In this document: in pieces, positions 8,771-16,303 of the stretch | How positions within the stretch are numbered: position 1 is the stretch's first letter | How the letters are laid out: each line of letters begins with the position of its first letter | Source of the DNA: Erysipelotrichaceae bacterium | GTDB lineage: Bacteria > Bacillota_I > Bacilli_A > Erysipelotrichales > Erysipelotrichaceae | Direction: 5' to 3' | Assembly: GCA_017473265.1 (NCBI GenBank) | Contig: JAFULQ010000026.1 | Span: forward strand, 103,001 to 167,000 | DNA length: 64,000 bases | Position numbers and translations under genes: made by a program | Notes under the pieces: model-generated | The model's database searches: none | What the model was told of the DNA's origin: nothing | What the model saw: the letters and a program-made list of their open reading frames with translations, nothing else

Positions 8771-8799
8771 ATTAAAAAGAAGATTATTTACAATCTTCT
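8771..8799 (-). terminator. Terminator at the end of the GNAT/TatD/P1 run
   Basis: Minus strand: AGAAGATT (8792-8799), short loop, AATCTTCT (8778-8785), then TTTTT. The arms contain the last codons of the acetyltransferase gene. Confidence 0.7.
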
Positions 8800-9317
8800 C
8801 TAAATAATTCCATCATGATAATATCATGAGATTCACCTTTGTGATAACGAGCTTTATGCCATCTACCACACTCTTTAAAACCTAACTTCTTATAAACTTC
8901 TAAAGCATGTGTATTATAACTAAATACTTCAATATGAATTGCATGATATCTTTGGGTATTAAATATAAAATCAATGACTAGCTGCATAGCTTCTTTGCCA
9001 TATCCCATATGACGATACTCTTTCGCAAGATAAATACCTAAAGTAATATATTGTTGATGAGAATCCGCATTAAACAAAGACACATGTCCCATAAATGTAT
9101 CTGTTTCTTTATGAACAATTGAAAACAAATATGGCCCTTCATTCCATTTTGTTAATAACGCTTCCACCTTTTCTTCACCCATCAAACTATCATAGAAACC
9201 ATTAAAATGAGCAATATCTTCATCTTCATTCATCCACTTTGTCATTATTTCTACTTCATTTTTTAAATCCATTGGTGATAAATATACTTGTTTACCAACT
9301 AATTTCTTATAATACAT
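8784..9317 (-). CDS. GNAT N-acetyltransferase, RimJ/RimL type
   Basis: The 177-residue protein has the acetyltransferase_3 (RimJ/RimL) layout. It starts with KLVGKQVYLSPMDLKNEVE, then has YITLGIYLAKEYRHMGYGKEA, whose RHMGYG is the acetyl-CoA pyrophosphate loop, and ends with YKKLGFKECGRWHKARY. Relatives acetylate protein N-termini, polyamines or antibiotics, and the sequence does not decide between these. Its ATG follows a good AGGAGG site, 11 bp after the zinc-ribbon gene. It is the last gene of a long minus-strand run. Confidence 0.85.
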   Translation of the reverse strand: MYYKKLVGKQVYLSPMDLKNEVEIMTKWMNEDEDIAHFNGFYDSLMGEEKVEALLTKWNEGPYLFSIVHKETDTFMGHVSLFNADSHQQYITLGIYLAKEYRHMGYGKEAMQLVIDFIFNTQRYHAIHIEVFSYNTHALEVYKKLGFKECGRWHKARYHKGESHDIIMMELFREDCK

Positions 9318-9328
9318 ACCCTAACCTC

Positions 9329-9694
9329 CTAGATTAATTTATTCCCACATTTTGGACAATACTCAAAATCTTCTTTTGTCATATATCCACAATGCATACA
9401 ACATTTTTCTTCTCTACCTTTTTTAAATGCTAAATCAGAAACTTCTAATCTTGTAATTTCCTTACGTTCAATTTTAGCACCCAATTCTTTATCCAATTCA
9501 CAAGTACTACCACAACATGTCATTTGTGCATAATAGCGCTTATTCCATTTAAATAGAGGAATAAAGAATAACATAAAATAAGAATATACCATTATAATTT
9601 GTACAGTAGAAAATGTAGAACAATTACCACATTGCATGACTTGTTCAAAATCTAATATCTTTTCTTTTTGTCCACTTCCCATAATTATAAACAT
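9329..9694 (-). CDS. Zinc-ribbon membrane-associated protein
   Basis: A 121-residue protein with Cys22/Cys25 (CGNC), a hydrophobic segment at about 32-48, a middle cysteine cluster at 60, 61 and 65, and a C-terminal zinc ribbon formed by Cys99/Cys102 and Cys113/Cys116 (CPKCGNKLI). The layout resembles the zinc_ribbon_15 family of small membrane proteins of unknown role. The four-cysteine ribbon should bind one zinc. The N-terminal CGNC and the CC-x3-C cluster may bind a second. It lies between a HAD phosphatase (3-bp gap) and an acetyltransferase. Confidence 0.65.
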   Translation of the reverse strand: MFIIMGSGQKEKILDFEQVMQCGNCSTFSTVQIIMVYSYFMLFFIPLFKWNKRYYAQMTCCGSTCELDKELGAKIERKEITRLEVSDLAFKKGREEKCCMHCGYMTKEDFEYCPKCGNKLI

Positions 9695-9697
9695 ATA

Positions 9698-10513
9698 TTA
9701 CATCCTCTTAGCATTTTCTAATAGCCATTTCGCAACTGCATCTTCATAATTATAACCAATCACATCTGTCGCAATTTCTTTTAGTTCTTCTACTGCATTA
9801 CTTACTGCATATGCTTCATCCGCCATTTTAAACATATCATAATCATTCATTGCATCACCAAAAACAACAACTTTATCACAATGATACATTTCTTTTAGTT
9901 GTAACACTGCATTGGCTTTCGATGCATTTTTAGGCATAATTTCAAACCAAGTTTCTTTAGAATAAATGTCTTCATAACATACACAATGATAGATATCCTT
10001 GTATTTCTCATACAAAGGCATTAATTTATCCATTTCATCAACACATGTAATATAAAACAATTTTCCATAAGATAACTCTTCTAAAGCTTCTACCGGCATT
10101 AAGCGATCATCACCTTCACGACTTTGAATATACGCATCCAAACCACGAGTATTGTATTTTTCGACATAAGCCATCTTTTCTTCATTATTACGATAACTAT
10201 AAGTAACTGGATATACTTCATGTGCTAATAAATCATCAATAACTGTATAAATAGAATCATCAAAATAATTACCCACAAGAACTTCACCTGTAACATTATC
10301 TTTAATAAAGGTTCCATTATATACAATGACTGGTATTTTTGCTTGTATACCTTCCGCTACTTTTTTTGATGTATTAAATGAACGTGCTGTCGCATATGAA
10401 AATAAAATACCATCATTAGTTAATTGATTAATAACATCATTGGTAAAAGCAGAAGTTGTAATTTCTTTATTTAATAAGGTTCCATCTAAATCTGATACAT
10501 ATAAAGTCTTCAT
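9698..10513 (-). CDS. Cof-type HAD-IIB family hydrolase
   Basis: The 271-residue protein begins MKTLYVSDLDGTLLNKE (nucleophile Asp8, acid/base Asp10). It has the large C2B cap between the core halves and ends with VVFGDAMNDYDMF, the magnesium-binding motif IV of Cof-type phosphatases. Such enzymes dephosphorylate sugar phosphates or cofactors in the cytoplasm. Its start shares one base with the stop codon of the upstream GNAT gene, so the two are probably co-translated. Confidence 0.85.
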   Translation of the reverse strand: MKTLYVSDLDGTLLNKEITTSAFTNDVINQLTNDGILFSYATARSFNTSKKVAEGIQAKIPVIVYNGTFIKDNVTGEVLVGNYFDDSIYTVIDDLLAHEVYPVTYSYRNNEEKMAYVEKYNTRGLDAYIQSREGDDRLMPVEALEELSYGKLFYITCVDEMDKLMPLYEKYKDIYHCVCYEDIYSKETWFEIMPKNASKANAVLQLKEMYHCDKVVVFGDAMNDYDMFKMADEAYAVSNAVEELKEIATDVIGYNYEDAVAKWLLENAKRM

Positions 10514-11067
10514 TATTCCACCAATTTATAAATCCTTTCAAATACTTCATCTCCACTATATTTGCGCATCATATGCTCATATTCTGTATACGTTACTGTT
10601 CCTCTATAGGACAACATTTCATAGACTACCCCATATTCTTCGGTTTTAAAACCACATTCTTTGTAGCCATTATTTACATAAAATTGTTTACGTTTCATGG
10701 TTTCTATTACATGCATATCTACTTCTTCAATATTCAAAATCAAGCGTTGTGAAGTAAATATATTCGCTACATCACGTAAGATTTGACTACCATAACCTTG
10801 ACCTTGTAATGACTTTTCAACTGCTAGATACCACAAAAATACGATATCCGCATCATACACCGTACACAACATACCTACAAAAACATCTGTATCAAAAATT
10901 GCATACATATCCGAAATATCATTTTTTGATTGTTCTAATAAAATCTCAAATGGCACTTGTTCATCTAGTGGAAAAGATGCTTCATACAAAGTTTGAACTT
11001 TATGTATCAAATCATTAGAATCATGAATATCCAAAAATAGCAATTTACGATTATCTATTGATTTCAT
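10513..11067 (-). CDS. GNAT family N-acetyltransferase
   Basis: I start the 184-residue protein at ATG 11067 (MKSIDNRKLLFLDIHD). Longer readings from GTG 11115 or ATG 11082 run deep into the TatD gene. FLWYLAVEKSLQGQGYGSQILRDV carries the GNAT acetyl-CoA loop (Q-x-x-G-x-G), and FYVNNGYKECGFKTEEYG is the C-terminal strand pair. The start overlaps the TatD 3' end by 17 bp. The substrate is unknown. Confidence 0.75.
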   Translation of the reverse strand: MKSIDNRKLLFLDIHDSNDLIHKVQTLYEASFPLDEQVPFEILLEQSKNDISDMYAIFDTDVFVGMLCTVYDADIVFLWYLAVEKSLQGQGYGSQILRDVANIFTSQRLILNIEEVDMHVIETMKRKQFYVNNGYKECGFKTEEYGVVYEMLSYRGTVTYTEYEHMMRKYSGDEVFERIYKLVE

Positions 11068-11815
11068 ACACACGCAATGCATTCTCCGTTGCTTTTTCAA
11101 TAACAAAATCTTCACTTACACCACGCAATTTCGCAATAATCGAAACCACATTCATTGCATGATACGCTTCACAACGTTCATCTTTCATCTCAAAAGGAGC
11201 CGCGTACGGACAATCTGTCTCAATTAATAAACGATCCCATGGAGTTTCCATTAAACAAGCTATTGGTGCCGCATTCCAATCAGGATATGATAAATCATTG
11301 TTATAACTAACATACATACCAATCGCTAATGCTCTTTTTAAGATATCCACTGGACCAGAATAGCGATGTAATACACCTTTTGGTTGATACTCTTCTAAAA
11401 TTTCAATCACATCTTCATGCGCATCACGATCATGGATAATAACTGGCATATTCAATTCTTTAGCTAACTCTAATTGTTCTTTGAAAATACGCTTTTGTAA
11501 GTCTTTCGGTTCATCCCAAAAATAATCCAAACCCATTTCACCAATCGCAACAATCTTAGGATGTTGAATCTTGGCTTTCAAAATATCCATATAATGATCT
11601 GGTGTTTCTAACACCCAATGCGGATGAATACCCAAACTACCATAAGCAAAATCATATTTCTCACAAATATCTAATATCGTATCAAACACATCCACATCAC
11701 TACAGCAATTTAAAATATACCCAATATTGGTGTTCTTTAAATGCTCTAAACGTTCATAACGATCTTTATCAAATTGAGCATCCTCATAATGCACATGACT
11801 ATCAAACAACTTCAT
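11051..11815 (-). CDS. TatD family metal-dependent hydrolase
   Basis: The 254-residue TIM-barrel protein shows the TatD signature blocks: FDSHVHYED at the N-terminus (metal-binding His-x-His), GEMGLDYFWD (bridging Glu), IIHDRDAHEDV and LIETDCPYAAP (catalytic Asp). TatD proteins are 3'-5' exonucleases or deoxyribonucleases in DNA repair, and related YcfH proteins are hydrolases of less certain role. It is packed between the P1 peptidase (1-bp gap) and an acetyltransferase in a minus-strand run. Confidence 0.85.
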   Translation of the reverse strand: MKLFDSHVHYEDAQFDKDRYERLEHLKNTNIGYILNCCSDVDVFDTILDICEKYDFAYGSLGIHPHWVLETPDHYMDILKAKIQHPKIVAIGEMGLDYFWDEPKDLQKRIFKEQLELAKELNMPVIIHDRDAHEDVIEILEEYQPKGVLHRYSGPVDILKRALAIGMYVSYNNDLSYPDWNAAPIACLMETPWDRLLIETDCPYAAPFEMKDERCEAYHAMNVVSIIAKLRGVSEDFVIEKATENALRVYEINR

Positions 11816-11816
11816 A

Positions 11817-12818
11817 TTATTTCCCCTTCACTACCGTATGAACATGTGTAGGTCCAAAACTTTGTGCTGACTTATATCCATACTTTTCTTCCGTTTCTAA
11901 TACCGCAACATTCACCGCTTTAGCCATAACATGTGAAGCTAATGTACCAACAACATCTGCACAACTCTTCACTTTACCAACCGATACAGCATAAATAGAA
12001 TCCCCATCCATTGATGTATTCACAGGACGAATGGTACGTGCTAAGCCATTACTAGCCATTGCGGCTACTTTATTCATTTCAGCCTTATCTAAATTTGCAT
12101 TGGTAATAATCGCACCAATAGTTGTATTAAAAGAGAACGCAGAAGCTAATTGTAATAGTTTAACTGCTTCTTCTTCACTAGAAAGCATTCCATCTTTTTT
12201 ACGATTCAATAAACCAGCTAATTGTTTATGACTATCCATTTCATACACATCACCAATGGCATTCACAACCACAATAGCACCAACTTGTAAACTACCTACT
12301 TGTAAAGCATAGGTTCCCAAACCAGATTTCATACTACTATCATTGCCATGCAACTTACCAACCGTAGCACCCATACCAGCACCAACATTTCCATGACGAA
12401 CAAGATTCTTTTCACTATCAACACAAGCATCATAGCCCATCTTTTTATCCGGTCTAACTTTTCCATCTACACAAGATAAATCAAAAATACAGCTAGACAC
12501 AACAATTGGTACAATAGCATCACCTACTTTGACACCTTTACCTTTTTCTTCTAAATATTGCATAACTCCACTAGAAGCATCCAAACCAAAAGCACTACCA
12601 CCACTTAAACAAACCGCATGAACCCCATCATTACTCATCATAGGATTCAATAAATTCGTTTCTCTACTAGCTGGTCCGCCACCTCTAACATCTACACCAC
12701 ATATACCCTTTTTATCACATACGATGACTGTACAACCTGTCGCATGCTCTTCATCATGTGCATGTCCAATCTTAACACCTTTAATATCAGAAATTGGTAT
12801 TTCTTTCCACTTTGCCAT
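11817..12818 (-). CDS. P1 family peptidase (DmpA/NylC-like, self-cleaving)
   Basis: ATG 12818 is favoured, giving 333 residues, because GGAGGTATAACT lies directly before it. An upstream reading overlaps the neighbouring gene. The protein is an N-terminal nucleophile hydrolase of the P1/S58 family. RGGGPASRETNLL and LSGGSAFGLDASSGV are family blocks. The N231-T232 step in SFNTTIGAIITN is the predicted autocleavage site that exposes Thr232 as nucleophile, as in NylC-type members. Relatives release N-terminal amino acids, D-amino acids or beta-peptides, or cut nylon oligomers. It is cytoplasmic by absence of a signal peptide. Confidence 0.85.
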   Translation of the reverse strand: MAKWKEIPISDIKGVKIGHAHDEEHATGCTVIVCDKKGICGVDVRGGGPASRETNLLNPMMSNDGVHAVCLSGGSAFGLDASSGVMQYLEEKGKGVKVGDAIVPIVVSSCIFDLSCVDGKVRPDKKMGYDACVDSEKNLVRHGNVGAGMGATVGKLHGNDSSMKSGLGTYALQVGSLQVGAIVVVNAIGDVYEMDSHKQLAGLLNRKKDGMLSSEEEAVKLLQLASAFSFNTTIGAIITNANLDKAEMNKVAAMASNGLARTIRPVNTSMDGDSIYAVSVGKVKSCADVVGTLASHVMAKAVNVAVLETEEKYGYKSAQSFGPTHVHTVVKGK

Positions 12819-12820
12819 AG

Positions 12821-13381
12821 TTATACCTCCACATCTTGTATATTCAATACGCATGACATATTCTCATTATGCGCATTAATCATTTTTTCCATCCAAATCA
12901 TATGATACCAACGATTAAACTTATAGCCACAATTATGAAATTGTCCTACTAAAGTAAAGCCATATTTTTTATGAAATTGCATACTTTGATTTTGTAAATA
13001 TGCATCCTCAATATCTGTATAAGTAATACAAGCACACATATTCGTAAATCCCATCAACTTTAAAATTTCTTCTAACCGTTGATATAATTTTGTACCAATC
13101 CCTTTACCTTTACAATCCTGTTTAAGATAAATTGTAACCTCCACTGTCCAATCATACGCTGCACGAGCCTTAAACGTATTCGCATAGGCATATCCTACAA
13201 TTTCATTATCAATCTCACAAACTAAATATGGATACTTCTTTTGAATACTTTCCAAACGCTTTTCAAATTCTAAAACACTAGGTGTTTCATATTCAAAGGT
13301 AACTGCTGTATTTTCTACATATGGACGATAAATTTCAACTAATGCACTTGCATCTTCTTTTTTAGCCAAACGAATGAACAT
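12821..13381 (-). CDS. GNAT acetyltransferase, phosphinothricin acetyltransferase-like
   Basis: The 186-residue protein opens FIRLAKKEDASALVEIYRPYV and continues TAVTFEYETPS and VGYAYANTFKARAAYDWTVE. This is the pattern of the Pat/YwnH/MddA group, which acetylates phosphinothricin, methionine sulfoximine or similar amino acid analogues. KGKGIGTKLYQRLEE is the acetyl-CoA loop. Its start lies 1 bp downstream of the preceding GNAT stop codon and it ends 2 bp before the P1 peptidase. Substrate choice within the group is not decided by sequence alone. Confidence 0.82.
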   Translation of the reverse strand: MFIRLAKKEDASALVEIYRPYVENTAVTFEYETPSVLEFEKRLESIQKKYPYLVCEIDNEIVGYAYANTFKARAAYDWTVEVTIYLKQDCKGKGIGTKLYQRLEEILKLMGFTNMCACITYTDIEDAYLQNQSMQFHKKYGFTLVGQFHNCGYKFNRWYHMIWMEKMINAHNENMSCVLNIQDVEV

Positions 13382-13382
13382 A

Positions 13383-13790
13383 CTAAACCTCTTTAATCAT
13401 CTTCACATGTGGACAATACTCATCATAATACACATCACCCACACGTGTATAACCTAAATTCTCATAAAATGACTGTACTCTTTGTTGAGCAGATAATTCA
13501 ATATGTTTACCATTTATGCTTTGAATCTCTTCTTCCAAACTAGCAATTACTAATTTCCCCAATCCTTGATTACGATATGGTTTTAAGACTGCAACCCTAC
13601 CAATAACATAAGAATCACCACTAGGATAAAAACGACCTGTAGCCATCGCTTGATCATCATATATCACAACAAATGTACTAATCGCATCAAGATCATCAAA
13701 TTCATTCTCAAAGCCCTGTTCTTTCATAAACACCTCTTCTCGAATATGTTTAACATCCTCTTGTAAATGATTATATACGACCACTTTCAT
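13383..13790 (-). CDS. GNAT acetyltransferase, ElaA/YjcF-like
   Basis: The start at ATG 13790 is preceded by GAGGGAG at the right distance. An ATG five codons upstream lies inside that ribosome site. The 135 residues include IREEVFMKEQGFENEFDDLD, typical of the ElaA/YjcF group, the acetyl-CoA loop RNQGLGKLVIA, and AQQRVQSFYENLGYTRVGDVYYDE near the end. It overlaps the 3' end of the methyltransferase gene by 20 bp. Substrate unknown. Confidence 0.82.
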   Translation of the reverse strand: MKVVVYNHLQEDVKHIREEVFMKEQGFENEFDDLDAISTFVVIYDDQAMATGRFYPSGDSYVIGRVAVLKPYRNQGLGKLVIASLEEEIQSINGKHIELSAQQRVQSFYENLGYTRVGDVYYDEYCPHVKMIKEV

Positions 13791-14253
13791 AATACACTCC
13801 CTCATGTTCTAATAAAAATACTTTATTTTCTATACCACCACTAAAACCACCGAGATTGTTATATCCCACAACTCTATGACATGGAATAATAATACCTATT
13901 GGATTCTTACCTATTGCTGTACCTACTGCTTGGCATGACATGGTAGCACTGATTTTTCGTGCAATATCTTTATAAGTAACTACTTTTCCATAAGGGATTT
14001 CTAATAATAAATTCCACACTTGCTTTTGAAAAGCTGTGCCTTCTAAACGAATTGATAACGAATGTGCATTCATTGGATCTCCTAAAAAATAGGAATCCAA
14101 CCATTTCTTTGCATCAACAAACACTTCTAAATCATCACATGTTTGCATATACTCTTTTATACGATTTGGAAAATATAGTCCACATAAACTAGAACCATCA
14201 CTAACTAATAGTAACGTTCCTATTATAGAATCATATTTAGTTTGATAGTACAT
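13771..14253 (-). CDS. ogt: Methylated-DNA--[protein]-cysteine S-methyltransferase
   Basis: The 160-residue protein removes the methyl group from O6-methylguanine in DNA by irreversible transfer to a cysteine. The active-site block IPCHRVVGYN puts the acceptor at Cys125. The DNA-binding helix region VVTYKDIARKISATMSCQAVG and the closing GGFSGG are also present. It lacks an Ada-type regulatory domain and so is a stand-alone repair enzyme. It is the first gene of the minus-strand run ending at 8784. The terminator of the next gene lies directly upstream. Confidence 0.9.
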   Translation of the reverse strand: MYYQTKYDSIIGTLLLVSDGSSLCGLYFPNRIKEYMQTCDDLEVFVDAKKWLDSYFLGDPMNAHSLSIRLEGTAFQKQVWNLLLEIPYGKVVTYKDIARKISATMSCQAVGTAIGKNPIGIIIPCHRVVGYNNLGGFSGGIENKVFLLEHEGVYYESGRI

Positions 14254-14282
14254 ATATACACCTTCTTATGTATTATTCTAAC

Positions 14283-14306
14283 AAAAAAGTGTAACAACAG
14301 TTACAC
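14283..14306 (-). terminator. Terminator of the 178-residue membrane protein gene
   Basis: Minus strand: GTGTAAC (100-106 of the 14200 block, 14300-14306 approximately), loop, GTTACAC, then TTTTTTG. The stem arms sit at 14289-14295 and 14300-14306. Confidence 0.8.
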
Positions 14307-14837
14307 ATTTTCAAAGATTACTTCAACTTTTTTCTTCTTTTTAAATTTCTTACTTACATACAAAATAATTACAAAATAGATAATTAGAAATACTCCCAAT
14401 AAGGCTTCTTCTAAAATACGATCCGCATCTTGAATATCAATATAGATTAAACCAGAACCAATACCCATACCTAATAAAGATGCCCATGGTTTATTCTTCA
14501 ACAATAACCAACCAATCAAAACCAATAAAACAAATCCTAAAATGAACATGACAGGATACTTCATCCATCCACCAAACAAGCCCAAAAAAGCCCATATAGC
14601 CGAAGGAACAAACGATACAATCCGTTTAATTATTGCTCTACGTTTGATACGAGATTGTTCACTAGAATCCACAAAATCATCCGTAAAATCTTCTACAATT
14701 ACTTCTTCCACCACTGGCACTACTTGTTGTGTTTGCGTAAACAAATCTTGTTCTTCTTGCATCGTATTTGGCATATACAAATTCCATGCACACATAAGTA
14801 CAGCAGCTAACTTTTTAAAGCCCTTTTTCATATCCAT
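14301..14837 (-). CDS. Membrane protein with acidic linker, function unknown
   Basis: I do not recognise a family. From ATG 14837 the 178 residues begin with a signal-like or anchoring segment (MDMKKGFKKLAAVLMCAW). An acidic, Gln/Val/Glu-rich linker of about 40 residues follows (QQVVPVVEEVIVEDFTDDF). Then come an Arg/Lys-rich stretch, RIKRRAIIKR, and three hydrophobic helices at about residues 74-150. The end is a basic tail, KKFKKKKKVEV. ATG 14831 is an alternative start. It stands between two GNAT genes with its own terminator and a possible promoter, so it is probably a single-gene unit. Confidence 0.55.
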   Translation of the reverse strand: MDMKKGFKKLAAVLMCAWNLYMPNTMQEEQDLFTQTQQVVPVVEEVIVEDFTDDFVDSSEQSRIKRRAIIKRIVSFVPSAIWAFLGLFGGWMKYPVMFILGFVLLVLIGWLLLKNKPWASLLGMGIGSGLIYIDIQDADRILEEALLGVFLIIYFVIILYVSKKFKKKKKVEVIFENV

Positions 14838-14864
14838 CACACTCTTTAATTCTTACAATTCCTA

Positions 14865-14891
14865 TATATACCACTTTTTAAAATTAATCAA
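14865..14891 (-). promoter_or_regulatory. Candidate promoter of the membrane protein gene
   Basis: Minus strand: TTGATT (14886-14891) and TATATA (14865-14870), preceded by TGG as an extended -10. The spacer is only 15 bp, so the -35 may not count. Confidence 0.4.
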
Positions 14892-15331
14892 TAGGTATGT
14901 ATATACATTCGACTTGTTCCACCACTATCTTCTATTACATCACAATAATATTGCCATCCATAACGTTCATAAAAAGAAGTATGATCTGTAAGCAAATACA
15001 AAGTATCAATACCTTTATCATGCATTTGGCCACAAACATGATTTAACAATTTCCCTGCAATCCCTTGATTACGCATATCTTCTTCTACATAAACTGCACA
15101 TACATTCGGTGTTAAATCCTTACGCATATGAAAATCATTAGCAATAACACCCAATCCACCAACTATTCTTTCATTATCAAGCATTACATACCATTGTGGA
15201 ACACTATTTCCAAGTAAACATTCCTTCATACTTTCTTGATACGCTTCTAATGGAATACCCCACTTTTTTGAAAACCATACAGCCATTTCATCTAATAATT
15301 CTGGATAATCATATACACTTACAATTCGCAT
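14888..15331 (-). CDS. GNAT family N-acetyltransferase
   Basis: The 147-residue protein has an N-terminal MRIVSVYDYPELLDEMAVWFSKKWG, LTPNVCAVYVEEDMRNQGIA with the acetyl-CoA loop RNQGIAG, and DHTSFYERYGWQYYCDV at the end. This is a common group of small firmicute acetyltransferases of unknown substrate. Its start overlaps the upstream GNAT gene by 13 bp behind an AGAGGG site, indicating translational coupling. Confidence 0.82.
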   Translation of the reverse strand: MRIVSVYDYPELLDEMAVWFSKKWGIPLEAYQESMKECLLGNSVPQWYVMLDNERIVGGLGVIANDFHMRKDLTPNVCAVYVEEDMRNQGIAGKLLNHVCGQMHDKGIDTLYLLTDHTSFYERYGWQYYCDVIEDSGGTSRMYIHTY

Positions 15332-15768
15332 AATTCCCTCTTTAATTTCACTAAATATTCAATCGTATCTTCTTCAAACTTCTTCTCATCACTAACAATA
15401 AATCTATGTCGTTTATAAAAACGAATGGCATTCTCATTCTTTTCTAATGCCCATAAATATTGAATTTGATGTTTATCAATAGCGTATTCCACTAATTGAG
15501 AACCAATCCCTTCATTTTGAAAAAAACTATCTACATACAAAGTAACTAATTCTTTCCCATCAATTTCCATAACACCTTTAATCACACCATCGTCATAAAC
15601 ATAAAAATGATAATAACTATCCAACAATTCACTAGCGATATTCATAACATTTAATTCTTTAAATGCATATTGCACATCCTGAAAAATCGGAAAGAAATTC
15701 AATCTTTTATTAAAAACTAATATTTCCGCAATTCTACCAACATCTTCTATCCTTGCTTTTCTAATCAT
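15319..15768 (-). CDS. GNAT family N-acetyltransferase
   Basis: ATG 15768 follows AGGGGAG at the right distance and gives 149 residues beginning MIRKARIEDVGRIAEI. LYVDSFFQNEGIGSQLVEYA contains the acetyl-CoA loop (Q-N-E-G-I-G), and ENAIRFYKRHRFIVSDEKKFEE is the C-terminal part. It overlaps both neighbours by a few bases, forming the middle of three consecutive acetyltransferase genes. Substrate unknown. Confidence 0.82.
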   Translation of the reverse strand: MIRKARIEDVGRIAEILVFNKRLNFFPIFQDVQYAFKELNVMNIASELLDSYYHFYVYDDGVIKGVMEIDGKELVTLYVDSFFQNEGIGSQLVEYAIDKHQIQYLWALEKNENAIRFYKRHRFIVSDEKKFEEDTIEYLVKLKRELCEL

Positions 15769-16243
15769 GTGTACTCCCCTTTGCGAAAGCTTGTAATGTA
15801 TCTCCACTTAAACGATACACACTCCAACCATTCATAACTCTAGCACCCAAGCTTTTATAGAAATCAATACTTGGCGTATTCCAATCCAAACAAGACCACT
15901 CCAAACGTCCTAAATCTTCTTCCACACAAATTTGTGCTAATTTCTTTAATAAGCCTTTGCCATATCCTTTACCACGATACTTTTCTAACACAAACAAGTC
16001 TTCTAAATAAATACCTGCTTTGCCTAAAAAGGTAGAAAAATTATAGAAATATAAAGCAAATCCTACTTCTTGATTATTCTCTAATACAAAAAGCACTCTA
16101 GCTACTTTCTTAACAAATAACCAATCATAAAGCAACTGTTCATTAGCTACCACTTCATCTAACATCTTTTCATAAATAGCTAACTGCTTAATAAAAGATA
16201 AAATTAATGTTACATCTTTTTCATTTGCATAACGAAATTTCAT
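15761..16243 (-). CDS. GNAT acetyltransferase, diamine/spermidine acetyltransferase-like
   Basis: The start is placed at ATG 16243 (160 residues) behind GGTGATAGT. The upstream extension runs into the PFK terminator. The sequence follows the SSAT-like group closely: FIKQLAIYEKMLDEV, VGFALYFYNFSTFLGKAGIY, LEDLFVLEKYRGKGYGKGLL, LGRLEWSCLDWNTPSIDFY and a final YRLSG. This predicts acetylation of a polyamine, thialysine or other small amine. It follows the second PPi-PFK gene after a terminator, so its expression may depend on read-through. Confidence 0.85.
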   Translation of the reverse strand: MKFRYANEKDVTLILSFIKQLAIYEKMLDEVVANEQLLYDWLFVKKVARVLFVLENNQEVGFALYFYNFSTFLGKAGIYLEDLFVLEKYRGKGYGKGLLKKLAQICVEEDLGRLEWSCLDWNTPSIDFYKSLGARVMNGWSVYRLSGDTLQAFAKGSTHD

Positions 16244-16274
16244 ACTATCACCAGGTATAGAATACCACGATAAA

Positions 16275-16303
16275 AGAAAAAAACGAAGTCTTGGACTTCG
16301 TTT
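16275..16303 (-). terminator. Terminator of the second PPi-PFK gene
   Basis: Minus strand: ACGAAGTC-CA-AGACTTCGT followed by TTTTTTC. The stem contains the last bases of the gene (stop at 16302-16304). Confidence 0.85.

Noticed and set aside
8784..16243. Interpreting the GNAT block as a toxin-antitoxin or phage-defence island
   Set aside because: No paired small antitoxin (RHH or similar) stands next to any GNAT, and the other members are housekeeping-type enzymes.
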